This document shows positions 1 to 9,441 of a stretch of 64,000 bases of DNA, in pieces (the first letter of the stretch is position 1; the number at the start of each line of letters is the position of its first letter). The DNA is from JBBECJ01 sp963763325 (GTDB taxonomy: Bacteria > Chloroflexota > Chloroflexia > Thermomicrobiales > CFX8). The position numbers were made by a program, and so were the translations under genes. Location: assembly GCA_963763325.1 (NCBI GenBank), contig CAVXOL010000024.1, positions 682,001 through 746,000 on the forward strand. Reading direction: 5' to 3'. The notes below the pieces were generated by a model that saw only the letters and a program-made list of their open reading frames with translations, searched no databases and was not told where the DNA came from.

Positions 1-12
1 GTGCTCAAGACG

Positions 13-465
13 CTAGCGTGGTTCAACGATCAGGCGGATCGCCGTGCGGTCTTCGTCATCGATCGTGACATCGATGAAGGCCGGCAGACAAACGGCCTCG
101 ATGCCGGTCTCGAGCAGGTAATCACGGGCGATCGCGACTGCCTTGACAGCCTGGTTCGTCGCGCCGGCGCCGATGGCCTGGACCTCGGCACGGCCGGATT
201 CGCGGACAACACCAGCGATAGCGCCCGCTACCGCGCTCGGACGTGAGCGAGCGGAAACCTTTAACACCTCGCCATTGCGCTGTACCTGCACCGGAGCCTC
301 GGTCACAACAGCAGCAGCATGGCTGTCCGCGCCGTTCGAGTACTCAACCGGGGCCGCAACATCTGTGTCGACACTATCGGTGTAGGCATCTTCGTCCGGC
401 GGGAACTTGGCCTCCGGGTCGATTTTGATGTCGCGCAGGTCCAGCTTGCTAAAGAACCGATCCAT
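13..465 (-). CDS. spoVS: SpoVS-like (stage V sporulation protein S) Alba-fold protein
   Basis: A 150-residue protein whose last ~85 residues match the SpoVS family: LKVSARSRPSAVAGAIAGV, then EVQAIGAGATNQAVKAVAIA, ending in RTAIRLIVEPR. SpoVS is a small Alba-like protein that affects sporulation and septation in Bacillus and is widespread in non-sporulating Chloroflexi, Deinococcus-Thermus and others, where its role is unclear. The first ~60 residues are an acidic, low-complexity extension that the ~86-residue Bacillus protein lacks. The start at 465 is supported by GGAGGAATCTC directly upstream. The gene stands alone at the window edge, in the same orientation as rny but separated by more than 500 bp. 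The family call is firm; the function in this organism is not. Confidence 0.9.
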   Translation of the reverse strand: MDRFFSKLDLRDIKIDPEAKFPPDEDAYTDSVDTDVAAPVEYSNGADSHAAAVVTEAPVQVQRNGEVLKVSARSRPSAVAGAIAGVVRESGRAEVQAIGAGATNQAVKAVAIARDYLLETGIEAVCLPAFIDVTIDDEDRTAIRLIVEPR

Positions 466-996
466 GAGATTCCTCCATCAGGGCGGCGTTGCCGCTCTGG
501 TTGTTGAAGCAGTAATGAAGTTTGTGCTTACCAGGCGTGAATGCATGTGCGAGTGCGATCGTGTGCTCTACGCATCCCTCCGTTACTCAGCAATCAAGCG
601 TGGCACGTTTTGCCCGACTGTGCCACGACGGCTCGCACCCAAAGATACCCGCTCGTCCGAAACCCTGTGCTTCTCGCGGCGCATGGCGTCACTCCCAACC
701 AGCGCACTCGACGGGTTCCGATGTCGGAAGCCGAGCGTTGCTCGCGGGTGCCAAACGTCGCTGCGCGCCGCACAGAGCGGGACCTTCCCCATTAGTGATG
801 CCGTTCCAGTCAAGACGTTCCGGCCAGGCTGGACGAGCACGTCTCACCCCTGCGGATTGGCATCGAAAGTAGTCATACCACCAGTTCGCGGCCACCGTCA
901 ACCAAATACGAAAGCGCACACGGGTTCGCAAAAACCAACAACGCCGCGATGCAGTTGCATCGCGGCGTTGTCACATTTCTCAGGTTAGTGCGAACA
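466..996. other. Non-coding interval between spoVS and rny
   Basis: 531 bp in which I recognise no protein or tRNA. Short ORFs exist on both strands but none has a recognisable motif. The interval holds the rny terminator at its right end and an 8-bp inverted repeat, CGTGGCAC/GTGCCACG, at 599-627 with a 13-nt loop. Its left part must hold the spoVS promoter on the minus strand, but I see no convincing -35/-10 pair. Confidence 0.5.
940..969 (-). terminator. Intrinsic terminator of rny
   Basis: A perfect 14-bp inverted repeat (AACGCCGCGATGCA, 2-nt loop, complement) lies 27 bp beyond the rny stop codon. On the minus strand it is followed by GTTGGTTTTTGCG, a T-rich tract, which fits Rho-independent termination of rny. 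Confidence 0.8.
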
Positions 997-2529
997 CTAG
1001 CGAGCGTAATCCACGGCGCGTGTCTCGCGGATGACGGTCACCTTGATCTGGCCGGGATACTCGAGGTTCTCCTCGATCTTCTTGACGATATCGCGTGCCA
1101 GCTTGGTGGCAGCGAGGTCGTCAACCTTGTCAGGCGAAACCATGATACGTACTTCGCGTCCCGCCTGGATCGCGAACGATTTCTCGACGCCCTCGAACGA
1201 GTTGGCGACCGCTTCGAGCGCCTCAAGGCGCTTGATGTAGGTCTCGACCATCTCGCGTCGTGCGCCGGGGCGCGCGCCGCTGATGGCGTCTGCGGTTGCC
1301 ACAATGAAGGCTTCGACCGTTGCCGGCTCTTCTTCACCGTGATGGGCGGCGATTGCGTGGACGATCCGCGCCGAGCGGCCCAGCCGCCGGGCAATGTCCG
1401 CGCCGATTAGTGCGTGAGGACCGTCAACCTCGTGGTCGACTGCCTTGCCGATGTCGTGCAGGAGAGCGGCAGTCTTGGCGACGTTGACATCGGCTCCCAG
1501 TTCGGCGGCCAGTCCGCCGGCGATCAGCGACACTTCCAGCGAGTGCTGGAGCACGTTCTGACCGTAGGATGTCCGGAACTTCATCCGGCCGAGGAGCTTG
1601 ATCAGGTCAGGGTGCAACCCCTGGACGTTGGCTTCGTAGGCGACCTTCTCACCCTCTTCGCGCATCGACTGTTCGAGTTCGAGGCGGGTCTTGGTGACAA
1701 CCTCTTCAATACGGGCCGGATGAATCCGGCCGTCCTGGATCAGCTTCAGCAGTGACCGACGGGCCACCTCGCGGCGAACCGGGTCGTAGCCGGAGAGGGT
1801 GACGGCCTCCGGTGTGTCATCGACGATCAGGTCGACGCCGGTGGCCTGCTCGAGCGCGCGGATGTTGCGTCCCTCACGCCCGATGATGCGTCCCTTCATG
1901 TCGTCGCTCGGAAGCGGCACGACAGAAACGGTCGTTTCGGCAACGTAGTCACTGGCGATGCGCTGAATCGTCGTTGCCAGGATCTTGCGGGAGCGGCGAT
2001 CGGCCTCGGCCTTTGCCTCCTGCTCCAGCTCGTGGACACGCCGGTTGAGCATGTCCCGCATCTCTTGTTCGGTACGGCTCAGCAGGATCTCGCGCGCCTG
2101 GTCCGTCGTCAACATCGCAACGCGCTGGAGTTCCTCGTCCTGCCGCTGCCGGTAGGTTTCCAGTTCGGACTCTCTCGTATCGAGCTCTTTCTCCCGACGC
2201 TGGAGAGTCTTGTCGCGGCGTTCCACCTGCTCGTTCTTGCGGTCGAGCTGTTCTTCCTTCTGCTCGATCCTGCGCTCCACCCGCTCCAGCTCACGCCTGC
2301 GGTTGGATACCTCGCGGTCCATTTCTGTCCGGAGGCGGATCGCTTCGTCCTTGGCTTCAAGGACGGTCTCACGCCGCTGTGCCTCCGCTTCCTCGACGAC
2401 GCGCTTTGCCTCAAGCTCGGCCCGACCTACCGATGAAGCTGCGTTAGACTCCAGCTTCACTTTGGTCAGATACCAGGCAAGGGCGCCCGCTACCGCCGCG
2501 GAAACGAGGGCAATGAGAACGTACATCAT
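997..2529 (-). CDS. rny: Ribonuclease Y
   Basis: 510 residues with the full RNase Y layout: an N-terminal membrane anchor (about residues 3-21), a long charged coiled coil (about 30-180), a KH RNA-binding domain with GRIIGREGRN at 212-221, and an HD phosphohydrolase domain with LLHDIGK (H357, D358). RNase Y is the membrane-bound endoribonuclease that starts mRNA decay in many bacteria lacking RNase E. The length is typical of the family. The start is an ATGATG pair behind AAGGAGCAACGAGA. A near-consensus promoter lies about 130 bp upstream and a strong terminator follows, so the gene is probably monocistronic. Confidence 0.97.
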   Translation of the reverse strand: MMYVLIALVSAAVAGALAWYLTKVKLESNAASSVGRAELEAKRVVEEAEAQRRETVLEAKDEAIRLRTEMDREVSNRRRELERVERRIEQKEEQLDRKNEQVERRDKTLQRREKELDTRESELETYRQRQDEELQRVAMLTTDQAREILLSRTEQEMRDMLNRRVHELEQEAKAEADRRSRKILATTIQRIASDYVAETTVSVVPLPSDDMKGRIIGREGRNIRALEQATGVDLIVDDTPEAVTLSGYDPVRREVARRSLLKLIQDGRIHPARIEEVVTKTRLELEQSMREEGEKVAYEANVQGLHPDLIKLLGRMKFRTSYGQNVLQHSLEVSLIAGGLAAELGADVNVAKTAALLHDIGKAVDHEVDGPHALIGADIARRLGRSARIVHAIAAHHGEEEPATVEAFIVATADAISGARPGARREMVETYIKRLEALEAVANSFEGVEKSFAIQAGREVRIMVSPDKVDDLAATKLARDIVKKIEENLEYPGQIKVTVIRETRAVDYAR

Positions 2530-2664
2530 TCTCGTTGCTCCTTATTCCGATATAGGGTTTCAATTGTTAAGGTACTGGAGATCTTTCCCGGTGCTTCATG
2601 TGCGCTGCCGGAACCCCGACCTCACGCGCGCATGGAACGAAACATCTCAAGCGTCAACCGTGTG

Positions 2665-2694
2665 ATGATAGGTGCGCTCGAATACGAATGTCAA
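2665..2694 (-). promoter_or_regulatory. Sigma-70-type promoter for rny
   Basis: On the minus strand TTGACA (2694-2689) and TATCAT (2670-2665) are separated by 18 bp, a close match to the housekeeping consensus. Transcription would start near 2658, giving an rny 5' leader of about 130 nt. Confidence 0.65.
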
Positions 2695-2789
2695 GCGAAG
2701 CAGGCGTACGTACAGTGATTCAGGCCACGCGTTAGCCGCAGCGGACGGCTTTAATCGATACGCTGGACGTTGGAGAAAGGTGGTTCAGG

Positions 2790-3062
2790 ATGGGTTGGTT
2801 ACGTCGATTCATTGCGCTTGTCGGGGCAACCTTGACCGTCCTGGCCATCCTCGATCAGATTGGGCGGCGCCCCGAAGATCGGGACTGGAATGGGCGCGTC
2901 GTCGGCGTCCCCTACGATCTTCGAATACCGACAATAGACCGGCTACGGGATCGACTCTGGAACCCGGATGACGAGCGCGTCATCGTTCCGCATGTGTTCG
3001 GGATCGGCTGGACGATCAACCTGTATCAGTTGAAGCGCCGCGCACAACTGCTGATCGCATAG
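2790..3062 (+). CDS. Small membrane-anchored protein with GWTIN motif (DUF5808-like)
   Basis: A 90-residue protein with a short hydrophobic N-terminal segment (about residues 5-22), a basic/acidic middle and a C-terminal VPHVFGIGWTINLYQLKRRA stretch. A GWTIN-centred tail is, as far as I recall, characteristic of the small DUF5808 domain; this is from memory and uncertain. The start follows GGAGAAAGGTGG. It is divergent from rny and followed about 140 bp later by the M55 peptidase gene. Function unknown. Confidence 0.6.
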   Translation: MGWLRRFIALVGATLTVLAILDQIGRRPEDRDWNGRVVGVPYDLRIPTIDRLRDRLWNPDDERVIVPHVFGIGWTINLYQLKRRAQLLIA

Positions 3063-3202
3063 GAGTTGGTCGTCCCTTGTGGCGGCACCCGCGTGTCGGA
3101 TACCGCCGATGCTTCCGGATTCCCACTACAATGCCGTTCTGGATCGGCTGTCTGCTTCGCCACTAGAGCGGGAACAGTTCCAATTCACGACAAGGAGTTC
3201 GG

Positions 3203-4048
3203 ATGAAGGTTCACATTTCAGCCGACATGGAGGGAACGGTCGGTGTCGTTGACTGGGTCCAGGTCAGCCCGCCATGGATGGAGGGCAAGGGGCCAGCCGA
3301 GTACGAACGGGCGCGGCTACGGATGACCCGCGAGGTGTCGGCGGCCGTCCGTGGCGCTCTGGCTGCAGGCGCCGACGAGGTGATCGTCAATGACTCACAC
3401 AACGGCATGAAAAACATCCTGATCGACGAACTGCCGCGCGGTTGCCGGCTGATCTCGGGCCATCAGAAGGACCTCTCGATGATGCAGGGCGTGGACGACC
3501 CTGACATCGGTGTCGCGTTCTTCACGGGCTACCACGCCAGGGCGGGCAGCCCAAAGGGAGTTCTGGCCCATACGTATATTGGCGCAGTCGATGACGTTCG
3601 GATCGACGGCGTCTCGGTCGGTGAGTACGGGCTCAACGCGGCTGTCGCCGGCGACTTCGGCGTGCCGGTCACGCTCGTCACGGGTGACGATGTCGCGATC
3701 GGCCAGGTACGTGATCTGCTCGGCCACGAGGTCGTCGGAGTCCAGGTCAAGACCGGGCTGGCTGTCTCAACAGCCGACAACATCCACCCAGAACTGGCAT
3801 ACGAACTGATCGAGGCGGCCGCTCGCGACGCAGTCGGGATGGCCGATCGTATCAAGCCGTTTCAAATCCGCAACGCGAGGATTGAAGCCAGCTTCAACCA
3901 TCAGACTCTGGCCGATCTGGCCGGACTCGGTCCTGACATCGAACGCATCGGAGAGCGGTCGGTAGCATTTACAGCCGCCAACGGCGTCGCCCTTATGACG
4001 ACCTGGCGCGGGATGCTGAACCGGGTGTTGTCAAGGTTCGCGGTCTAA
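3203..4048 (+). CDS. M55 family D-aminopeptidase (DppA-like)
   Basis: 281 residues starting MKVHISADMEGTVGV, the M55 signature in which D8 and E10 are zinc ligands. Further metal or active-site candidates are the His in VNDSHNG and the His residues of TGYHARAG and VLAHTY. DppA of Bacillus is a zinc D-aminopeptidase that cuts D-Ala-D-Ala-type dipeptides and forms a self-compartmentalised decamer. The length matches the family (~270-280). AAGGAG lies just before the ATG. No dpp transporter is adjacent, so a role in recycling cell-wall D-amino-acid peptides is plausible but inferred. Confidence 0.93.
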   Translation: MKVHISADMEGTVGVVDWVQVSPPWMEGKGPAEYERARLRMTREVSAAVRGALAAGADEVIVNDSHNGMKNILIDELPRGCRLISGHQKDLSMMQGVDDPDIGVAFFTGYHARAGSPKGVLAHTYIGAVDDVRIDGVSVGEYGLNAAVAGDFGVPVTLVTGDDVAIGQVRDLLGHEVVGVQVKTGLAVSTADNIHPELAYELIEAAARDAVGMADRIKPFQIRNARIEASFNHQTLADLAGLGPDIERIGERSVAFTAANGVALMTTWRGMLNRVLSRFAV

Positions 4049-4060
4049 CCCGACATGATT

Positions 4061-4101
4061 GACGCCGCGACGTGAAGTTGCCGTTTTCGCGTCGCGGTGT
4101 C
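4061..4101. terminator. Bidirectional hairpin between convergent peptidase genes
   Basis: GACGCCGCGACG (4061-4072) pairs with CGTCGCGGTGTC (4090-4101), 12 bp with one G-T wobble. It lies in the 70-bp gap between the convergent M55 and M1 peptidase genes and can serve both. There is a TTTT in the loop side but no clear terminal U-tract. Confidence 0.55.
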
Positions 4102-4118
4102 TGTCGTGTTGCGGAGTC

Positions 4119-6369
4119 TCACCACCCCGGCCCCGAAAGCTCCCAGACCCAGACGTAGCGGAAGTAGCTGTCGAACAGGGGCCGGAGATCAGTGGTGGAG
4201 TGTTCCTGAAAGGTCGCCAGCATTTCGACTGGCGTAACGATGTCGTCGGCGTACCGGGTGTAGATATCGCGGAAGGCGCGCCAGAAGGCGTCGTCGCCCA
4301 TCGCTGACCGCACGTCATAGTAGAAGTTGGCGCCCTGCTCATAGATCGAGTAATACCACTGACGGCTGGCATCGTCGGGCAGCTCCCAGGCTGCCGAATC
4401 GAGCCAGTACTGATAGCCACTGGCTGGTAGCGGCGGGCGTTCCGTGAAGCCGGTCGGCAGGCCGCGCTCGAAGAACTCGGCCCCACCCTCATCGATCCAG
4501 CCGTCGTCGAGCGTTCGATTGCCGATGACGGCGTAGAGCCACTGGTGCGCTGTCTCGTGGTAGATCAGGCGGTCGAGTGGCACGTAGGCCGGATTGATGT
4601 AGATCAGGCCGGGAAACTCGAGACCGCCGGGCATCGTCGAGCCTACATCGACGATCGAGTAGGTTGGATACGGATATGGCCCGATCAGATTCTCAAGCTG
4701 GCTGACGGCGTCGATGGCTGCGGCGAAACTGATCTCCTGCCGGTAGCCGATCGCCTCGTCGCTCAATCCTGCCTCGCTCGAGATGTGGCTGTAGTAGAGC
4801 AGGGATTCTCCACCCGGTAACGTCCGCTCGCTGACGCTGAAGCCGCGCGAGAGGACCAGCGCAAAGTCGCGCATCTGGGTTCCGCTGAGCGTGTAGCGAG
4901 TCAGCCCGCCTCCGAGTGCTTCGCGTCCGATCTCAGCACCTGAGTGTGCGACGACGACATCGCCGGCTACGTCGACGGTGACGTTGAAATCAGCAACTCG
5001 CGACTGAGAAGGATCGAGTGTTGCCGAGTAACCGTGGTCGTTGGAGATGATCGGGAACCAGTAGCCGAGTCGCAGGATGTCGTTGTCGAGCGATGTGCCA
5101 CCCCAACCGGACAGCTCGCGGCCGACATCGAGCCGGAAGTCGAGTGTGACCGTCAGCGGCACCGGCAGATCGGTGGGAAGATTGACGGCATGAATCAACC
5201 CATCATGCCGGACCTCTGACGTGGCGGGCTGCCCACCAACAGTCAGGCCATCCAGCATGAACCAGTCGAAGTAGCCGGGAACCACCTGCAGGTAGAGTCG
5301 ATCGGGCCGAGGACCGTTGAAGCGTTCGATCCGGATCTCCTGGCGGACGCTGAGTTCTCCGGTGTCGACGTTGATATCGGACAGGTGAAGGGTATAGGTC
5401 GCTTTCAGATCGGGGATTGTTACGTCCTGTCCCGACGGTGTCCACTCAGGCAGCGCAGGTAGTTGCCAATCCGGCGGGGGTGGAAGCGGATTCTCGCCAT
5501 GCCGCCAGAGCCGGTAATGCTGGCCTACGTTGCCCATCTCGACCTGCCAGCCCTCGGTGTTTCCAGGTGTGTAGGTCAGCACCCGTCGTTCAAACGGCTG
5601 GACAAGCACCGACTGGCGGACACCCTTGACGCTGACCTCGGCCCAATAGGCTTCACCGATAGGGTAGCCAGTCGCGTAGTACGGATTGTCGAATAACGGA
5701 CCGGTCGCCCGGCGATCTCGTTCGATGATCCGGCCGTCACTGTTGAGATAGTTCCAGAAGACACTGGCGACGCGGTGGCCAGTCTCGGCCAGCGGACCGG
5801 CAACGACGCCGAAGGAGTCCGACACGCAGCATCCGACATTTCCGGCCCGGTCGATCGTCTCGTGTGACGGCAGCGCCTTCAGGGCGGGCCGGGTCGTCCA
5901 GCAGGTTGAGGAAGCTGGCGTACGTCGGGCTGGCGGCATCTGCCGGGTCACCGGCGATGTTGACGCTGGCGGGCTCTCGGGCTTCGAATTGGTCGTCGCC
6001 GGTCTGCATCTGGCCGGTGATCAACTCGCGCGCCAGGAGGCCGTTGGTAACGTACCAGAGGTCGCTCGTATCGTTGTTGGGATCGTTGATCTCCATCCGG
6101 CTCTTGTCGAAGTACTGGACCAGTCGCGTGCCTCCAGGCGCTTGGGCGTATGGTTCGCCGGCAATCTCATCAATCGCTTCAGGACCCCAGACCCAGGTCC
6201 GGGAGACGTCCAGGTTGGCGACCGGCTCGTCGGTCCGCTGCCAGGTTTGCTCGAAGAAGGCGTTGCCAGGAGGGGCAGCGAGCGTCGACTGTGCCGGAAG
6301 AGCGCTGGACAGGCTAGCGGCAATAAAAAGCGTTAGCAGAACACGAACCATGATCCGGAATCTGGGCAT
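4119..6369 (-). CDS. Secreted M1-type (gluzincin) metallopeptidase, one frameshift
   Basis: A signal peptide (about the first 30 residues, ending near STLAAPP) is followed by ~250 residues of unrecognised N-terminal sequence and an M1-like peptidase domain with the zinc motif HETAHQW and downstream WIDEGGAEFFE, giving HExxH-x(18)-E. M1 enzymes are zinc aminopeptidases. The ATG at 6369 has GGAG six bases upstream. The frame is broken near 5885-5895: the upstream part reads FLNLLDDPARP, and the downstream part resumes one frame over at LKALPSHETIDRAG. Removing one C from the CCCGGCCCGCC run restores a protein of about 750 residues. A sequencing indel or a recent mutation would both explain this. 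Divergent from the MalT-like regulator. Confidence 0.85.
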
Positions 6370-6547
6370 CAATTACTCCAGATAAACACATTACGTCGGG
6401 AGGCGATGATGATAAGAAGACGGAAGGGAGAATAACGTGACAGCAGGCATCCTCTTACCCCGGATTGTACGTAACCTGAACGTAAGCGGTCTGCGAGAAA
6501 CGAACTCATCCGACAGTGGGGTGTGACGGAGAGGCCGTGACTTCAAC

Positions 6548-9277
6548 ATGCTGACGTTCCCGCGACCGCTGCCATATGCAGAGGACGATGAGCCGCCCTC
6601 TCCGGTGGCGCCAGTACACGAGTCTTTGCTCGTGACGAAGCTCCGGCTGCCACCTGTGCCGCGAGACCTCATCTCGCGTCCACATTTGACCGCGATGCTC
6701 GAACCGGAACCTGGCCGGCAGTTCGCGATCGTCTCGGCGCCGACTGGTTATGGAAAGACGACCGTCCTTCGTGAGTGGGCTGCATTATCCGGCCGTCCTG
6801 TCGGCTGGGTCTCGCTGGACGCTGGTGACAACGATCCCGATACCTTCTGGTCGTACGTCGTCGCGGCAATCGATAGTTGCCAGCCCGGCTTCGGAGCAAC
6901 GGCTCGAACGCTGCTCCACACGCCGGAGGCGGTTATGGCCGAGTACGTCGTGACGGCTATCATCAACGAGTTGGCGCGCCTGCCCGATGACATCTCACTC
7001 GTATTGGACGATTACCACACGATCAGCAACGAAGCCGTTCACCGCTCGCTGCGCTTCCTGATCGATCACTTACCGCCGCAGCTGCATTTGCTGCTCGCTG
7101 GCCGCAGCGAGCCACCTCTTGGCCAGCCGCGGCTGCGCGCGTTGGGCCTCCTGACCGAGCTGCGAGGCGCTGATCTCTGTTTTCAGGTCGATGAAGCAAC
7201 GACCTATCTCGTTGACAGGTTGGGTTTGGACCTGAGTGTCAACGACCTGACCCGGCTCCATCAGCGTACAGAAGGATGGGTGGCCGGCTTGCGCCTGGCG
7301 GCGCACGCGATTCGCCAGCAGAACGATCCGAAGGCGTTTATCAACAACTTCAGCGGCCACCATCGTTCCGTCGGCGACTACCTGGCCAGCGATGTACTCG
7401 ATCAGCAGCCTGAACACATCAGACAGTTCATGATTGAAACGTCGTTCCTGGATCAGTTCAGCGGCGCACTCTGTGACGCTGTGACGAACGGGACCAACGG
7501 GCAGACGACCCTCGAATTGCTGGAGCGGGCCAACGCATTCCTGATCCCCTTAGACGAACAACGCCAGTGGTACCGCTATCAGGGACTCTTCGCCGATGTC
7601 CTGCGCGACCGGCTTGACCGATCCGGCTCTGGACGAGCATCAATCCTGCATCGTCGCGCCGCACGCTGGTTCCTCGACAATCGTATGACTCGCGAGGCAA
7701 TCCATCACGCGCGTGCCGGTGGAGACATGGAACTCGTGGCTGAGATCGTCGAGCAACGTGCCTGTCCGATGCTTTCCAGCGGCGAGCTCAACACGATCAG
7801 TACGTGGATCGCTCCGCTTCCGCGTGAGATGGTCGAATCACGGCCGATACTTGGCTGCCTGCTGGCATGGGTACTGATACTGACGGGACGGGTGGACGAA
7901 GCGGAACCACTCCTTGACGCCGTCGAGCGGACGACGATCGCGAATGGAACAACGACCTCGCTCGGCGAGATTGCAGCCATTCGCGCCTATGCGGCCCGGC
8001 TGCGTCACCAGATACCGCTCGCCATCGAATTGTCACGCAAGGCACGCGAACTGACACCAGCCAATGCCTACTCACTTCGTCGGGCGATCGCGCTGAACTA
8101 CGGGATTGCCCTCTGGTGGTGCTGGGAAGCCGATGAGGCGGAGCGCGCATTCAAGGAAGCGGCTGAACTGGCGGAAGCCGGCGGCGAGCATGCTGCCGCA
8201 GTTGTTGCGCTCTGTCATCGAGCGCGCATCCGCTCCGACCAGGGCTTCTTCGACGAATCGCTGGAACTCTTCCAGAACGCGATCGAACTCGCTGACCGGC
8301 TCGGCGTGTCATCGCTGCCATCGCACAGCTTCGTGCATCTGGGTATGTCCTATGCCCTCATCGAACGCAACGACCTGGATGAGGCCGTGCACTGTCTTGA
8401 GCAGTCGATCGAACTCGGTCGAGCAGGCGGGAAGCTAGACCATGTGATCCTGGCGTACGTTGAACTCGCGCGAATCGCGATCGCACGCGGCGATCTCAGC
8501 GCCGCTCGGACGGCCATCCGACACGCTCAGACCGGTCTCGACCACCATCCCGTCATCCATATCATTCCGGAAGTTGACATGAGCCGGGTGATGCTCTGGA
8601 TTGCAGAAGGTGATCTGACAGCTGCCGTTGACTGGGCAGACTCAGCGATGGAACGGGCGTGCGACAAGCCCGAGACGTTGTCCGAACCGACACGACTGGC
8701 GCTGGTTCATGTCCGACTTGCCGAGCAACGTCATGTCGAGGCGCAGCGAATCCTGCAATCGCTTCACGACCGGAGCGCAGCGACACTTCCGAACAACTGG
8801 TATACGTGTCGAATCCAGACGCTGATTCTGCTCGCTCGCATCCACGATATGGCCGGACGGCGTGTGCCGGCGCTCGATGCCATGATCGAAGCACTGCAGA
8901 TTGCTGAGCCGCTCGGTCACATTCGCACGTTCGCCGACCATGGCTCCGCGCTCGTGACTCTTCTGGCCAACGTGCCGTCGTCCAGCGGCGTGTCCCGAGC
9001 GTACATCGACCGGCTGATTGACGTCTGTCGGCTGACATGCGCGCCGAACTCCGTGACCCGAAGCACACACGAGGCCACGACGCGATTGTCACACCGGGAA
9101 CTGGAAGTGTTGCATCACATCCAGGAGGGTCTCTCCAACCGCGAGATCGCTGAAACGCTCTTCGTGACTGTCGGCACCGTCAAGCGGCACACCAACAGCA
9201 TCTACTCGAAGCTCGCAGTCAGCAGCCGGACACAGGCGATCGCACGGGCTCGAACACTCGACCTGCTGGGAAGATAG
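6548..9277 (+). CDS. MalT-like LuxR family ATP-dependent transcriptional regulator (LAL)
   Basis: 909 residues with the LAL/STAND arrangement: an NTPase domain with Walker A APTGYGKTT (about 64-72) and Walker-B-like LVLDDYH, a winged-helix/arm region, a long TPR-type helical sensor (about 400-800), and a C-terminal LuxR HTH (SHRELEVLHHIQEGLSNREI, ending KLAVSSRTQAIARA). In MalT the TPR domain binds an inducer, which drives ATP-dependent multimerisation and activation of target promoters. The length is typical (~900). It is divergent from the M1 peptidase (178 bp) and upstream of the MFS transporter, either of which could be a target. That is inference from position only. Confidence 0.93.
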   Translation: MLTFPRPLPYAEDDEPPSPVAPVHESLLVTKLRLPPVPRDLISRPHLTAMLEPEPGRQFAIVSAPTGYGKTTVLREWAALSGRPVGWVSLDAGDNDPDTFWSYVVAAIDSCQPGFGATARTLLHTPEAVMAEYVVTAIINELARLPDDISLVLDDYHTISNEAVHRSLRFLIDHLPPQLHLLLAGRSEPPLGQPRLRALGLLTELRGADLCFQVDEATTYLVDRLGLDLSVNDLTRLHQRTEGWVAGLRLAAHAIRQQNDPKAFINNFSGHHRSVGDYLASDVLDQQPEHIRQFMIETSFLDQFSGALCDAVTNGTNGQTTLELLERANAFLIPLDEQRQWYRYQGLFADVLRDRLDRSGSGRASILHRRAARWFLDNRMTREAIHHARAGGDMELVAEIVEQRACPMLSSGELNTISTWIAPLPREMVESRPILGCLLAWVLILTGRVDEAEPLLDAVERTTIANGTTTSLGEIAAIRAYAARLRHQIPLAIELSRKARELTPANAYSLRRAIALNYGIALWWCWEADEAERAFKEAAELAEAGGEHAAAVVALCHRARIRSDQGFFDESLELFQNAIELADRLGVSSLPSHSFVHLGMSYALIERNDLDEAVHCLEQSIELGRAGGKLDHVILAYVELARIAIARGDLSAARTAIRHAQTGLDHHPVIHIIPEVDMSRVMLWIAEGDLTAAVDWADSAMERACDKPETLSEPTRLALVHVRLAEQRHVEAQRILQSLHDRSAATLPNNWYTCRIQTLILLARIHDMAGRRVPALDAMIEALQIAEPLGHIRTFADHGSALVTLLANVPSSSGVSRAYIDRLIDVCRLTCAPNSVTRSTHEATTRLSHRELEVLHHIQEGLSNREIAETLFVTVGTVKRHTNSIYSKLAVSSRTQAIARARTLDLLGR

Positions 9278-9305
9278 CCCCTTACTCCGGTACCGTCATC
9301 GTGGG

Positions 9306-9333
9306 AAATGGACCGAGTTGAATCGGCCCATTT
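9306..9333 (+). terminator. Hairpin after the LAL regulator
   Basis: AAATGGACCGA pairs with TCGGCCCATTT (11 positions, one A-C mismatch, 6-nt loop) about 30 bp after the stop codon. There is no long U-tract, so termination strength is uncertain. Confidence 0.45.
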
Positions 9334-9441
9334 CAGACTTGCCGCGCCATTCGTTGTGCGGGAGCAACAGCAGCGTTGGTTGGGATCAACAATGCTGTCC
9401 TCCGATACCACGGTTACAATCGCGACCGAGGGGGTAATCAG

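Noticed and set aside
466..996. tRNA or small RNA gene in the large gap
   Set aside because: I could not find a cloverleaf with T-loop consensus or any known RNA motif on either strand.
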